A stretch of DNA of 5,529 nucleotides from NCBI GenBank assembly GCA_031274075.1, contig JAISQQ010000161.1:1-5529 (forward strand), read 5' to 3'. A program made the position numbers and the translations under genes. The notes under the pieces were generated by a model, which was given only the letters and a program-made list of their open reading frames with translations, did no database searches and was not told the origin of the DNA. Below, piece after piece: positions 1 to 5,529 of this stretch (position 1 is its first letter; each line of letters starts with the position of its first letter). Source of the DNA: Accumulibacter sp. Its GTDB lineage: Bacteria > Pseudomonadota > Gammaproteobacteria > Burkholderiales > Rhodocyclaceae.

Positions 1-911
1 ATCACGGCGGCGCGGGCAGCGTGTGGGAGCAGGCGTTCTTTTTGCGCGAACGCGAATCGCTGGCGCCCAATCTTCATATCCTGCTCAAGCCGGAAGCCGT
101 GGCGACGGAGGGCGGCGCGATCATCCTGCCGTGCCCGCTGCTGCGCCGGCACGAGAGCGCCGACCTGACGGCGTGGGTGAGAACGCTCGACGCCGCCGCC
201 CTTCCCGCCGCCCTTTCCACAGACGCGCCGCGCATCGTCCTGGCCCACGGCAGCGTGCTCGATTTCCAGGGGAGCCTGGACGCGGATGAAGAGGACGCCG
301 GCGGCGAGAACGTCATCGACCTCGCGCGCCTGCCCGAGGGTGAACTGGATTACATCGCGCTGGGGGATTGGCACGGCGCGAAACAGGTCGGCGGGAAGGC
401 GTGGTATTCCGGGACGCCGGAAATCGACCGTTTCCCGAAAGGCGCGGACAACGATCCCGGACACGTGTTGCTCGTCGAAGCCGCGCGCGGACAGACGCCC
501 ATCGTCGAAAAAGTGCGCACGGGACGGCTGCGATGGCACGAGCACAGCTACCGCTTTTCCGACGACGAATCCCTTTTGTCGTTCGAGCGGAGGCTGGCGG
601 AGACATTCGGGACGCGGACCGACGCCGACTTGCTGAAGCTGACGCTGCAAGGTTCCCTGGGCTTCGGGGCGTTCGCAAGACTCGATCGCGCCCTGGAGAC
701 CCTGGCGTCCCGGCTGTTGCGGCTCAAATGCGCGAGCCAGGTGAGCGTAGCGCCGACCGGGGAAGAACTCGAACGCTTCGCCCGGCAGACGGGGAACCCC
801 TTGCTCGTCGCCGTCGCCGGCAAATTGCTGGAGGAATCCAGGGGGGACGGCGAGAGCGCGGCGATCGCGCGCGTCGCCCTGCGCGAACTCTATCGGGAAG
901 CGGGCGTATGA
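1..911 (+). CDS. SbcD/Mre11/YhaO-like DNA-repair metallophosphoesterase, C-terminal part (5' end outside window)
   Basis: This is probably the nuclease subunit of an Mre11-Rad50-like (SbcCD/YhaO-YhaN-like) complex that processes DNA ends. The frame is open from the window edge: codons from position 3 read HGGAGSVWEQ, and the partial codon before them (xAT) fits the Asp of a GNHD metal-binding motif lying just outside. The GTG at 21 is therefore an internal Val, not the start. Seen here are the motif IV His (LAHGS, codon 246-248) and the last motif as LGDWHG (codons 360-377), where most relatives have GHxH. The stretch WYSGTPEIDRFPKG with DPGHVLLVE follows, typical of the end of the phosphoesterase core. 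The remaining ~130 residues match the place of the accessory C-terminal domain that contacts the ATPase in this family. The stop overlaps the next gene's start (ATGA), indicating translational coupling. The N-terminal DxH, GD and GNH motifs cannot be checked. The family call is secure; the precise subfamily is inferred. Confidence 0.88.
   Translation, partial: HGGAGSVWEQAFFLRERESLAPNLHILLKPEAVATEGGAIILPCPLLRRHESADLTAWVRTLDAAALPAALSTDAPRIVLAHGSVLDFQGSLDADEEDAGGENVIDLARLPEGELDYIALGDWHGAKQVGGKAWYSGTPEIDRFPKGADNDPGHVLLVEAARGQTPIVEKVRTGRLRWHEHSYRFSDDESLLSFERRLAETFGTRTDADLLKLTLQGSLGFGAFARLDRALETLASRLLRLKCASQVSVAPTGEELERFARQTGNPLLVAVAGKLLEESRGDGESAAIARVALRELYREAGV
895..900 (+). promoter_or_regulatory. 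Probable ribosome binding site of the ATPase gene
   Basis: GGGAAG lies 7 nt before the ATG at 908, inside the end of the upstream gene. It is only a moderate Shine-Dalgarno match. With the ATGA overlap it supports 908 as the start, rather than any earlier codon in the same open frame, which runs back to 368 through the upstream gene. The protein beginning at 908 opens with MRLLSASVSNYR, the usual N-terminal strand of SMC/Rad50-type ATPases. Confidence 0.45.
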
Positions 912-3619
912 GACTGCTTTCCGCAAGCGTCAGCAACTATCGGGTCCACAAGGAAACGAAGCTCGCTTTCGATCCACAGCTCACCGTGATCGGCGGCGCG
1001 AACGAGTCGGGAAAAAGCACCCTGGTGGAAGCGATCCATTGCGCGCTGTTCCTGCCCGCCCAAGGAACGACCGAAACGCACCGGAAGATGCGCTCGGAGA
1101 CGCACGGCGGCCTGCCCGAGGTCGAAGTCAGGTTTGAAACGGCGGGGGCGGTCTATACCGTCAGGAAGCTGTTCCGGGGGCCGAACGGGACGGCGAGCCT
1201 GACGCAGGCGGGTGGCCGGACGTGGAGCAACGAGGAGGCGCACGAGAAGCTGGGCGAATTGCTGGGCGTCCCGAACAGCGGGCGTGGAACGGGGGTCAAG
1301 GCCGAATCGCAATGGCAGCATCTGTGGGTCTGGCAGGGCCGGAGCGGCGACGACCCCGCCGACGCCCTGAAGGGACAGAGCGCGAATCTGGTCCAGCGCT
1401 TGCAGCGGCTTGGCGGCGCGGCGCTCATCCAGTCCGCGCTGGACGCGGCCATCGCCGATAAATTTGAAAAGGCGCGCGCCGAAATCTTTACCGCCAACGG
1501 CAAGTACCGGACCGGTTCGGAGCCGGACAGAGCAGAAAAAGCCTGGCGCGCCGCCGCCGGGCAGGCGCGGAAGGCCGGGGAGGAATGCGAGGCGCTGGAG
1601 GCGGCGGTTAACGCCCACGACCAGGCCGTCGCGGAAATCGAGCGTCTGGAAAGCGACATCGCCGGGCAACGCCGCCAGCTCGCCGACGTCGTAGACAAGC
1701 TGAAGCGCGTGCAGGCTTTGCGGCAGACCGAAGCGCGCCAGGCCGGCGATTCCGCGCAGTCGGCGCGCGCGTTGGAGCGTCTGCAAGGCGTGGACAAGGA
1801 AATCCGCGAACTCAAGAAACATGGCGATGAATTGGCGCTGGAGTTTGCCCCGCTGCAAGCGGCATTGCGCGCCTTCGAGGAAAACGAGCGCCAGGCCCGG
1901 CAGGCGGCGGAGTTTGCGCAACAGACCTTGGCCGACGCCCAGGCCCGGCGTGAACAGGAACAGGCGCGCAAGGATCTGGCGGACGAGTGGCTGCGGTGTT
2001 TTGAAAAAGAAGCGCGCTACCTGGAACTGGAGAAGCGGCTGGCGCAAACCGACGCCGTGCGGGGCAGGATCGACGCGCTGAACGGCCGGCTGGCCGTTTT
2101 GCCGGAGATGAGCCAAAAGAACCTGGGCCGTCTGCGCGAGCTTGAAAACGAACGCTTCCAGGCGAAGACGGAACTCGACGCCCTGGCCGCCGAAATCGAG
2201 CTGCTGGCGACGGACGTCGCCGTGACCCTCGGCGGGGAAGCGATGAAGCCCGGCGAAAAACGGCGCGTCACGGACGCGGCGGAGATTCGCGCGGGGAACA
2301 CGACGCTGCGCATTCGCCCCGGCGGAGGGAAGAGCCTGGATGAGGCGCGCGACGCCCATGCCCGCTGCGAAGCGCGCTTCAAGGACGAACTGCGCGAGGC
2401 CAGGGTCAAGAACCTGGCCGAGGCCGAGGCGGCCCTGGAAAAGCGCAGGCAATTGAGCGCCGACGTCCAGGCCGAGCAAAAGCGGCTGGAAGCCCTGGAC
2501 GCCGAGGGCCGCTTGCGCAGCGACCACGGCGCGGCAAAAAACGAGTGGCGCGCCGCGGCGGCGAGTATCGTCCGGGCAGGCGGCCGCGAGGGAGACGTCG
2601 CCACGCAAGAAGAAGCCCAGGCGCGATGCCGGGACGCGCAGGCGGGCCTCGAACAGGCCAAGCGCGCGGAGACGCAGGCCCGGCTGGAATGCGACGCCCG
2701 GCGGGAGGCGCAGGCGGCCGCCCGGGACAAGCGGGAAGAAGCGCAGGCCAAGGCCGCCCGCATCGGGCGCAGGCTGGATGAAGTGAACACCCGCCTGTCC
2801 GTCTTGAGCGAACAGAACGGCGACGACGACGCGCGCGCCGCGGGGCTGGCCGACGCGCTCGCCGCCGCCGGGAAAGCGGAAAGCGAACTGGCCGGTACGC
2901 GAGAGGCCTTGCGGGCGCTCGACCCCGAACGGCTCGACGCCGCGATGAGCCGGTTGGAACGCGCGCTGGCGCAACTGGGTGAAGGCAGGCAGCAGGCCGA
3001 AGAACGGCGCATCCGCAGCGAGACCCTGTTGCGTTCCGACGGCAGCCTCGACCCGCACGCGGCGCTGGAGGAACTCAAGGCGCGGGAGCGGCGCGCGCAA
3101 GAAGCCTTTGCCGTCGCCGAACGCTACGCCAGGGCGGTGCGGCGCCTGGACGAGCTGTTCAAGGAAGAGCAGCGGACCGCGAGCGAAACGCTTTCGCGCC
3201 CCTTCGCCGAGAAAATCGGCGGCTATCTGGGTTTCGTCTTTCCCGGAGCGCGCGCGCAAGTGAGGATGGACGACGGCAAGCAATTGGGCGGCATCGAACT
3301 GATTCGCGGCGACGGCGGCGCGCTGGCGTTCGACGCGCTGAGCGACGGCGGCGCGCTGGCGTTCGACGCGTTGAGCGGCGGCGCCAGGGAGCAAGTCGCC
3401 GCCGCGGTGCGGCTGGCGGCGGCGGAACTGCTGGCGGAAGAACACGGCGGATGCCTGCCCGTGGTCTTTGACGACGCCTTCGCCTATTCCGACCCCGAGC
3501 GCGTCCAGACGCTGCAAGGAATGCTGGATTTGGCGGCGCGGCGCGGCCTGCAAGTGATCGTGCTGAGCTGCAATCTCTCCGACTACGCCGGCCTGGGGGC
3601 GCTTCAGCTGAGTCTGTGA
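908..3619 (+). CDS. SMC/Rad50/YhaN-like coiled-coil AAA/ABC-type ATPase without zinc hook
   Basis: The 903-residue ATPase is the likely partner of the upstream phosphoesterase. ATP binding and head engagement would control DNA access to the nuclease, as known for Rad50/SbcC. Visible parts in order: Walker A GANESGKS (30-37); a Q-loop candidate in LWVWQG (139-144); a long charged coiled coil (~200-425); a short Gly- and beta-rich domain (432-471, DVAVTLGGE..KPGEKRRV..LRIRPGG); a returning coil (~475-760); ABC signature LSGGAREQ (822-829); Walker B LPVVFDD (850-856) with Asp856 where many relatives have Glu; a D-loop in AYSDPER. The helix after Walker B ends IVLSCN, so Asn889 occupies the usual switch His position. 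No CxxC exists anywhere, so there is no Rad50 zinc hook. YhaN-type ATPases, also hookless, are the closest analogy I know. An 11-residue tandem duplication (802-823) abuts the signature. The gene is coupled to its neighbour by a 4-bp overlap. A function in repair rather than phage or plasmid defence is inferred from the family. Confidence 0.9.
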   Translation: MRLLSASVSNYRVHKETKLAFDPQLTVIGGANESGKSTLVEAIHCALFLPAQGTTETHRKMRSETHGGLPEVEVRFETAGAVYTVRKLFRGPNGTASLTQAGGRTWSNEEAHEKLGELLGVPNSGRGTGVKAESQWQHLWVWQGRSGDDPADALKGQSANLVQRLQRLGGAALIQSALDAAIADKFEKARAEIFTANGKYRTGSEPDRAEKAWRAAAGQARKAGEECEALEAAVNAHDQAVAEIERLESDIAGQRRQLADVVDKLKRVQALRQTEARQAGDSAQSARALERLQGVDKEIRELKKHGDELALEFAPLQAALRAFEENERQARQAAEFAQQTLADAQARREQEQARKDLADEWLRCFEKEARYLELEKRLAQTDAVRGRIDALNGRLAVLPEMSQKNLGRLRELENERFQAKTELDALAAEIELLATDVAVTLGGEAMKPGEKRRVTDAAEIRAGNTTLRIRPGGGKSLDEARDAHARCEARFKDELREARVKNLAEAEAALEKRRQLSADVQAEQKRLEALDAEGRLRSDHGAAKNEWRAAAASIVRAGGREGDVATQEEAQARCRDAQAGLEQAKRAETQARLECDARREAQAAARDKREEAQAKAARIGRRLDEVNTRLSVLSEQNGDDDARAAGLADALAAAGKAESELAGTREALRALDPERLDAAMSRLERALAQLGEGRQQAEERRIRSETLLRSDGSLDPHAALEELKARERRAQEAFAVAERYARAVRRLDELFKEEQRTASETLSRPFAEKIGGYLGFVFPGARAQVRMDDGKQLGGIELIRGDGGALAFDALSDGGALAFDALSGGAREQVAAAVRLAAAELLAEEHGGCLPVVFDDAFAYSDPERVQTLQGMLDLAARRGLQVIVLSCNLSDYAGLGALQLSL
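3311..3376 (+). repeat. 33-bp in-frame tandem duplication inside the ATPase gene
   Basis: Two adjacent 33-bp copies (3311-3343 and 3344-3376) each encode DGGALAFDALS. They differ at one base only (C to T at 3371, a silent CTG to TTG change). The second copy supplies the first two residues, LS, of the ABC signature LSGGAREQ, so the motif is intact. The first copy ends LSD and makes a false start of the same motif. The sequence after copy 2 (GGCGGCG) resembles the start of the unit, which fits replication slippage on short homologies. Confidence 0.95.
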
Positions 3620-3658
3620 GCGTGTCTATCCTGCGTTTCCGGGTCGGGTATCGACACA

Positions 3659-3674
3659 GTTCATCCGCATGAAC
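3659..3674. other. Small perfect inverted repeat, function unknown
   Basis: GTTCAT-CCGC-ATGAAC is a perfect 6-bp stem with a 4-nt loop, 40 nt after the ATPase stop codon. No T-run follows (the next bases are GGGGTATAGG), so it is not an intrinsic terminator. It could stabilise the mRNA 3' end or be chance. Confidence 0.3.
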
Positions 3675-3782
3675 GGGGTATAGGCATAGAGTCGTCGTCC
3701 CTTTTATCGCCGGGAGCCGGTTCGTTCCTTGGAAGCTGTTGGCGATCTTCTCTCTGGAGAGCACTTTGCGCTCGCAAGAATA

Positions 3783-3824
3783 CCGACACCTGACATCTGA
3801 TACCTGATACTTGACACCCGACAC
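3783..3824. repeat. Six tandem degenerate heptamers, consensus CTGAYAC
   Basis: The 42 bases divide exactly into six 7-mers: CCGACAC, CTGACAT, CTGATAC, CTGATAC, TTGACAC, CCGACAC. G-A at positions 3-4 and A at position 6 are invariant, and most differences are transitions. The array stops cleanly on both sides. It resembles the short tandemly repeated heptamers seen in other bacterial intergenic regions. A lone TCGACAC at 3651-3657 is similar but isolated. No function is assigned. Confidence 0.8.
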
Positions 3825-3906
3825 GTAGAGCGGGAAAGCGAAGCGCCTCTCGCCGGTTGTTTTCCCCGGCGCAGCCGCTTTTATTGTTCGACGGCCTTGA
3901 ATCGTG

Positions 3907-3921
3907 CGGCGCGTTGCGCCG
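3907..3921. other. GC-rich hairpin next to the REP-like element
   Basis: CGGCGC-GTT-GCGCCG is a perfect 6-bp stem with a 3-nt loop, 12 nt before the REP-like palindrome. It is followed by GAGTTTTCG, so a weak terminator for the upstream operon is possible, but the T-run is short and offset. It could equally be a degenerate partner arm of the neighbouring REP. Confidence 0.4.
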
Positions 3922-3933
3922 GAGTTTTCGACC

Positions 3934-3954
3934 GGCGGATTGCATCCGCCCTAC
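3934..3954 (-). repeat. REP-like palindrome with GTAG head
   Basis: GGCGGAT-TGC-ATCCGCC is a perfect 7-bp stem with a 3-nt loop, followed on the + strand by CTAC. Read on the minus strand, it starts with GTAG and runs straight into the palindrome. A GTAG-type tetranucleotide head before an imperfect or perfect palindrome is the known layout of REP elements mobilised by RAYT (TnpA-REP) transposases. The GGCGGAT..ATCCGCCCTAC string is a common proteobacterial intergenic repeat. No RAYT gene lies in this window. Confidence 0.7.
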
Positions 3955-3960
3955 ATGGCG

Positions 3961-4033
3961 CGTCGTCCCGGCGCAAGCCGGGACCCAGTTCGTTCGTCAA
4001 AATTCCTGGATTCCGGCTTGCGCCGGAATGACG
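3961..4033. repeat. Inverted pair of 28-bp hairpin repeats (GTCATTCC/GGAATCCAG type)
   Basis: Two 28-bp units face each other: 3961-3988 and, inverted, 4006-4033, with 17 bp between. Each contains its own perfect 8-bp hairpin: GTCCCGGC-GCAA-GCCGGGAC at 3965-3984 and ATTCCGGC-TTGC-GCCGGAAT at 4010-4029. Aligned in the same orientation they match at 24 of 28 bases, and the four differences form two compensated base pairs in the stem. This belongs to the widespread proteobacterial family related to Neisseria dRS3-like repeats. The arrangement suits a BIME-like pair or a tiny MITE-like element. I see no clear target-site duplication. Confidence 0.85.
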
Positions 4034-4118
4034 GGATGGGAATAGCCGCGTCTATACTAAAACGCAAAACGCTCCAACATCGCTTTCAACAGTGTGACCG
4101 GCACGCCGGCGGGCGTGA

Positions 4119-4145
4119 AAAAAGGCGAGGGATACTCGCCTTTTT
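4119..4145. terminator. Bidirectional intrinsic terminator between convergent genes
   Basis: An A5 tract, GGCGAG, a 5-nt loop GGATA, CTCGCC and T5 form a perfect 11-bp inverted repeat. Read from either strand it gives a GC stem followed by U residues. On the minus strand it lies 22 nt after the peptidase stop codon, its most likely main user. On the plus strand it would stop any transcript leaving the nuclease/ATPase operon, though about 500 nt beyond that stop codon. Two further stems flank it: CACGCC/GGCGTG at 4102-4117 and GAGCGG/CCGCTC at 4147-4166. Confidence 0.9.
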
Positions 4146-4167
4146 CGAGCGGCGGGCGGCCCGCTCC

Positions 4168-5505
4168 TCATTCGATCGAGGCCAGCATCCATGCCTGCCT
4201 GGCCAGGTCGAGGTAGGAAAGCAGCGGGGGAATCGCCGCCTTGAAGCGGGCAAGCTGCGCGTCGTCCAGGGGGACGGGGTCCGGCAGCGCTATGGCCATC
4301 GGGTCGATCTGCTCTCCATTGACGCGGAACTCGTAATGGAGGTGCGGACCGCTCGCCAGCCCGGTTTGCCCGACGAAACCGATCGTGTCGCCCTGGTTCA
4401 CCCGCGCGCCTTTGCGGATTTCCGGGGCGAAGCCGTTCATGTGCCCATAGGCGGTCGAATAGCTGCCCTGGTGCCGGAGAACGATCAGATTCCCATAGCC
4501 GCCCTGCCAGCCGGAAAATTCCACGACGCCGTCGGCGACGGCGCGCACCAAGGTTCCGACCGGGGCGCCGTAATCGACCCCCCGGTGCCCGCGCATGACT
4601 TGCAGTACGGGATGCAGCCGGGCGTTCGAGAACCCCGAGGTGACGCGCGAAAACTCCAGCGGCGACTTGAGAAAGGTCTTGCGCAGGTTCTTCCCCTCGC
4701 CGCTGTAATATCCCTCCTTGCCGTCTTCCGTCTGGAACCAGTATGCCTGGTAGATTTTATGGCTGTTGATGAACTCGGCGGCGAGAATGCGGCCGCTGCG
4801 GAAATACTGGCCGTTGTGGGTCAGCGTCTCGAAAACGACGGAGAACTTGTCTCCCTTGCGCAGATCGCGGTAGAAATCGATATCGCTGCCGAAGATTTCC
4901 GCGAGCTGCGTGGCGATGACGTCGGGAATGCCGGCCTCGTCCGTGGCGCCGAAAAGCGAAGAGACGATTTCGCCGGAATTGACGTGGATCCGCGTGCTCA
5001 AGGGGGTTTCCCGTTCGCTGGCGGTGAATTTGTCGCCCTTCCGCTCGACGACCAGCATCGAGTCCTTGCCGTTGATCGGAAAGTGAAGGCTGGCGAGCCG
5101 CCCGTCCGCGCCGGTCTTCGCGGTAACCGTTTTTCCGGGGCGCAACTGACGCGCGATGACGCCGGCTTCCGGGGCGTAGCTGATGAAGGCAAGCGCCTTG
5201 GGGTCCTTGACTCCCAGGCGGGAGAGCAGGCTCGACAGGGTATCCGAACGCTGGATGCGCTCTTCGCGCACGAATTCGCCGACGCCGGAATCCACCGGAA
5301 CGACGGCAGGCAGCACGAGTTGCTCCAGCACCGTGACGGTCCGCACGGGTTCCGGCACGCTGTCGGTGTGCGATACGATGGCCGACGCGGTAACCATCCC
5401 CAGCAGGGCCACGCTCCCAAAGCCGCCGAGGATCCATGGATGGCGCAGCAGGTTCTTGAACGCCGGGCGGGAAAATACGAACACCTTCCCAAATTGTCTG
5501 AACAT
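4168..5505 (-). CDS. Membrane-anchored M23 family peptidoglycan endopeptidase (MepM/OapA-like)
   Basis: This is a zinc metallopeptidase expected to cut peptide cross-links of peptidoglycan on the periplasmic side of the inner membrane, allowing wall growth or separation. The 445-residue protein starts with a basic segment and one hydrophobic stretch (~24-45), reading as a signal anchor. A LysM/OapA-like region follows (~79-130, REERIQRSDTLSSLLSRLGV..LRPGKTV). The middle domain (~170-290) matches the Csd3/MepM-type inhibitory or spacer domain. The LytM/M23 core is at ~295-400, with zinc ligands in HRGVD (H307, D311) and HLH (H388, H390) and the extra catalytic His in YGHM (H355). The set is complete, so it should be active. 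The length is normal for the family. The ATG at 5505 has a weak GGAT 7 nt upstream. A terminator lies just after its stop. Homologues in beta- and gammaproteobacteria often sit near tyrS or anmK, but the upstream neighbour is outside the window. The exact bond cut is inferred. Confidence 0.93.
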   Translation of the reverse strand: MFRQFGKVFVFSRPAFKNLLRHPWILGGFGSVALLGMVTASAIVSHTDSVPEPVRTVTVLEQLVLPAVVPVDSGVGEFVREERIQRSDTLSSLLSRLGVKDPKALAFISYAPEAGVIARQLRPGKTVTAKTGADGRLASLHFPINGKDSMLVVERKGDKFTASERETPLSTRIHVNSGEIVSSLFGATDEAGIPDVIATQLAEIFGSDIDFYRDLRKGDKFSVVFETLTHNGQYFRSGRILAAEFINSHKIYQAYWFQTEDGKEGYYSGEGKNLRKTFLKSPLEFSRVTSGFSNARLHPVLQVMRGHRGVDYGAPVGTLVRAVADGVVEFSGWQGGYGNLIVLRHQGSYSTAYGHMNGFAPEIRKGARVNQGDTIGFVGQTGLASGPHLHYEFRVNGEQIDPMAIALPDPVPLDDAQLARFKAAIPPLLSYLDLARQAWMLASIE

Positions 5506-5529
5506 GGCGGCTATCCGAGAAAAACTTTC

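Larger units (their letters stand above)
3620..4167. other. Convergent intergenic region with a mosaic of small repeats, no gene found
   Basis: These 548 bases separate two converging genes. Short open frames are present, but none has a start with a ribosome site or a protein-like sequence. A 62-codon frame at 3857-4045 simply translates the repeats (it reads VPAQAGTQ and SWIPACAGMT, the usual reading of such elements). From 3620 to 3782 I recognise no gene or element, only small palindromes: GTTCAT-CCGC-ATGAAC at 3659-3674 and TTGCG-CT-CGCAA at 3766-3777. From 3783 on the region holds heptamer repeats, a GC hairpin, a REP-like palindrome, an inverted hairpin pair and a terminator, each listed separately. 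A weaker stem, CGCCGG/CCGGCG, lies at 3851-3871. Confidence 0.75.

Noticed and set aside
21..23. GTG as the start of the phosphoesterase
   Set aside because: The frame is open to the window edge with family-like residues before it, and the catalytic N-terminal motifs would be lost.
368..907. In-frame N-terminal extension of the ATPase by 180 codons
   Set aside because: It overlaps the phosphoesterase gene, is Arg-rich and unlike any ATPase N-terminus. The ATGA overlap and typical N-terminal strand put the start at 908.
890..3553. An 887-codon open frame on the minus strand antisense to the ATPase gene
   Set aside because: It is opposite a clear coding gene with known motifs, has a low-complexity Arg/Gln/Leu-rich sequence without domains, and such frames arise in GC-rich genes with G/C third positions.
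3811..3840. TTGACA at 3811 as a -35 promoter element
   Set aside because: It is one unit of the heptamer array, and no -10-like hexamer lies 16-18 bp downstream. TATACT at 4053 likewise lacks a -35 partner.
3934..4033. CRISPR array
   Set aside because: The palindromic repeats are two different families, with one pair in inverted orientation and no regular spacers or cas genes.
3857..4045. A 62-codon plus-strand open frame
   Set aside because: Its second half is just the translation of the inverted hairpin repeats (VPAQAGTQ, WIPACAGMT), a frequent false gene call, and there is no ribosome site.
4057..4167. In-frame continuation of the peptidase after its TGA for 36 codons up to a TAG, with a protein-like sequence (e.g. 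TPAGVPVTLLKAMLERFAF)
   Set aside because: The stretch contains a perfect 11-bp terminator, which explains its sequence. The protein already has a normal family length, and nothing indicates readthrough. A decayed 3' end cannot be fully excluded.

Overview
The window is GC-rich chromosomal DNA with bacterial gene organisation. A proteobacterium is likely, and I lean to Betaproteobacteria. The reasons are the strong G/C bias at third codon positions, the OapA/MepM-type M23 peptidase with an N-terminal membrane anchor, and two intergenic repeat types common in proteobacteria (a GTAG-headed REP-like palindrome and a GTCATTCC..GGAATCCAG-type inverted repeat). Genus cannot be read from the sequence.

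Layout. Positions 1-3619 (+) hold a tightly coupled two-gene unit. The first gene is the C-terminal part of an SbcD/Mre11/YhaO-like metallophosphoesterase, cut by the left window edge. It overlaps by 4 bp (ATGA) a 903-residue SMC/Rad50/YhaN-like ATPase. Together they look like a nuclease-ATPase pair of the Mre11-Rad50 (SbcCD) kind, acting on DNA ends or aberrant DNA structures. The ATPase has no CxxC zinc hook. The middle of its coiled coil carries a small, probably beta-rich domain instead. An in-frame 33-bp tandem duplication sits directly in front of its ABC signature motif.

Positions 3620-4167 are a 548-bp convergent intergenic region without a credible gene. It is a mosaic of small repeats: six tandem heptamers (consensus CTGAYAC), a GC hairpin, a GTAG-headed REP-like palindrome, and a pair of inverted 28-bp hairpin units that differ only by paired compensatory changes. 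It ends in a strong intrinsic terminator, symmetric enough to work in both directions.

Positions 4168-5505 (-) encode a complete membrane-anchored M23 (LytM-fold) peptidoglycan endopeptidase with all zinc ligands present. It converges on the nuclease/ATPase pair and has no evident functional link to it.

I see no convincing new system. The items most worth a second look are the signature-motif duplication, the zinc-hook-less architecture with motif substitutions, and the repeat mosaic.
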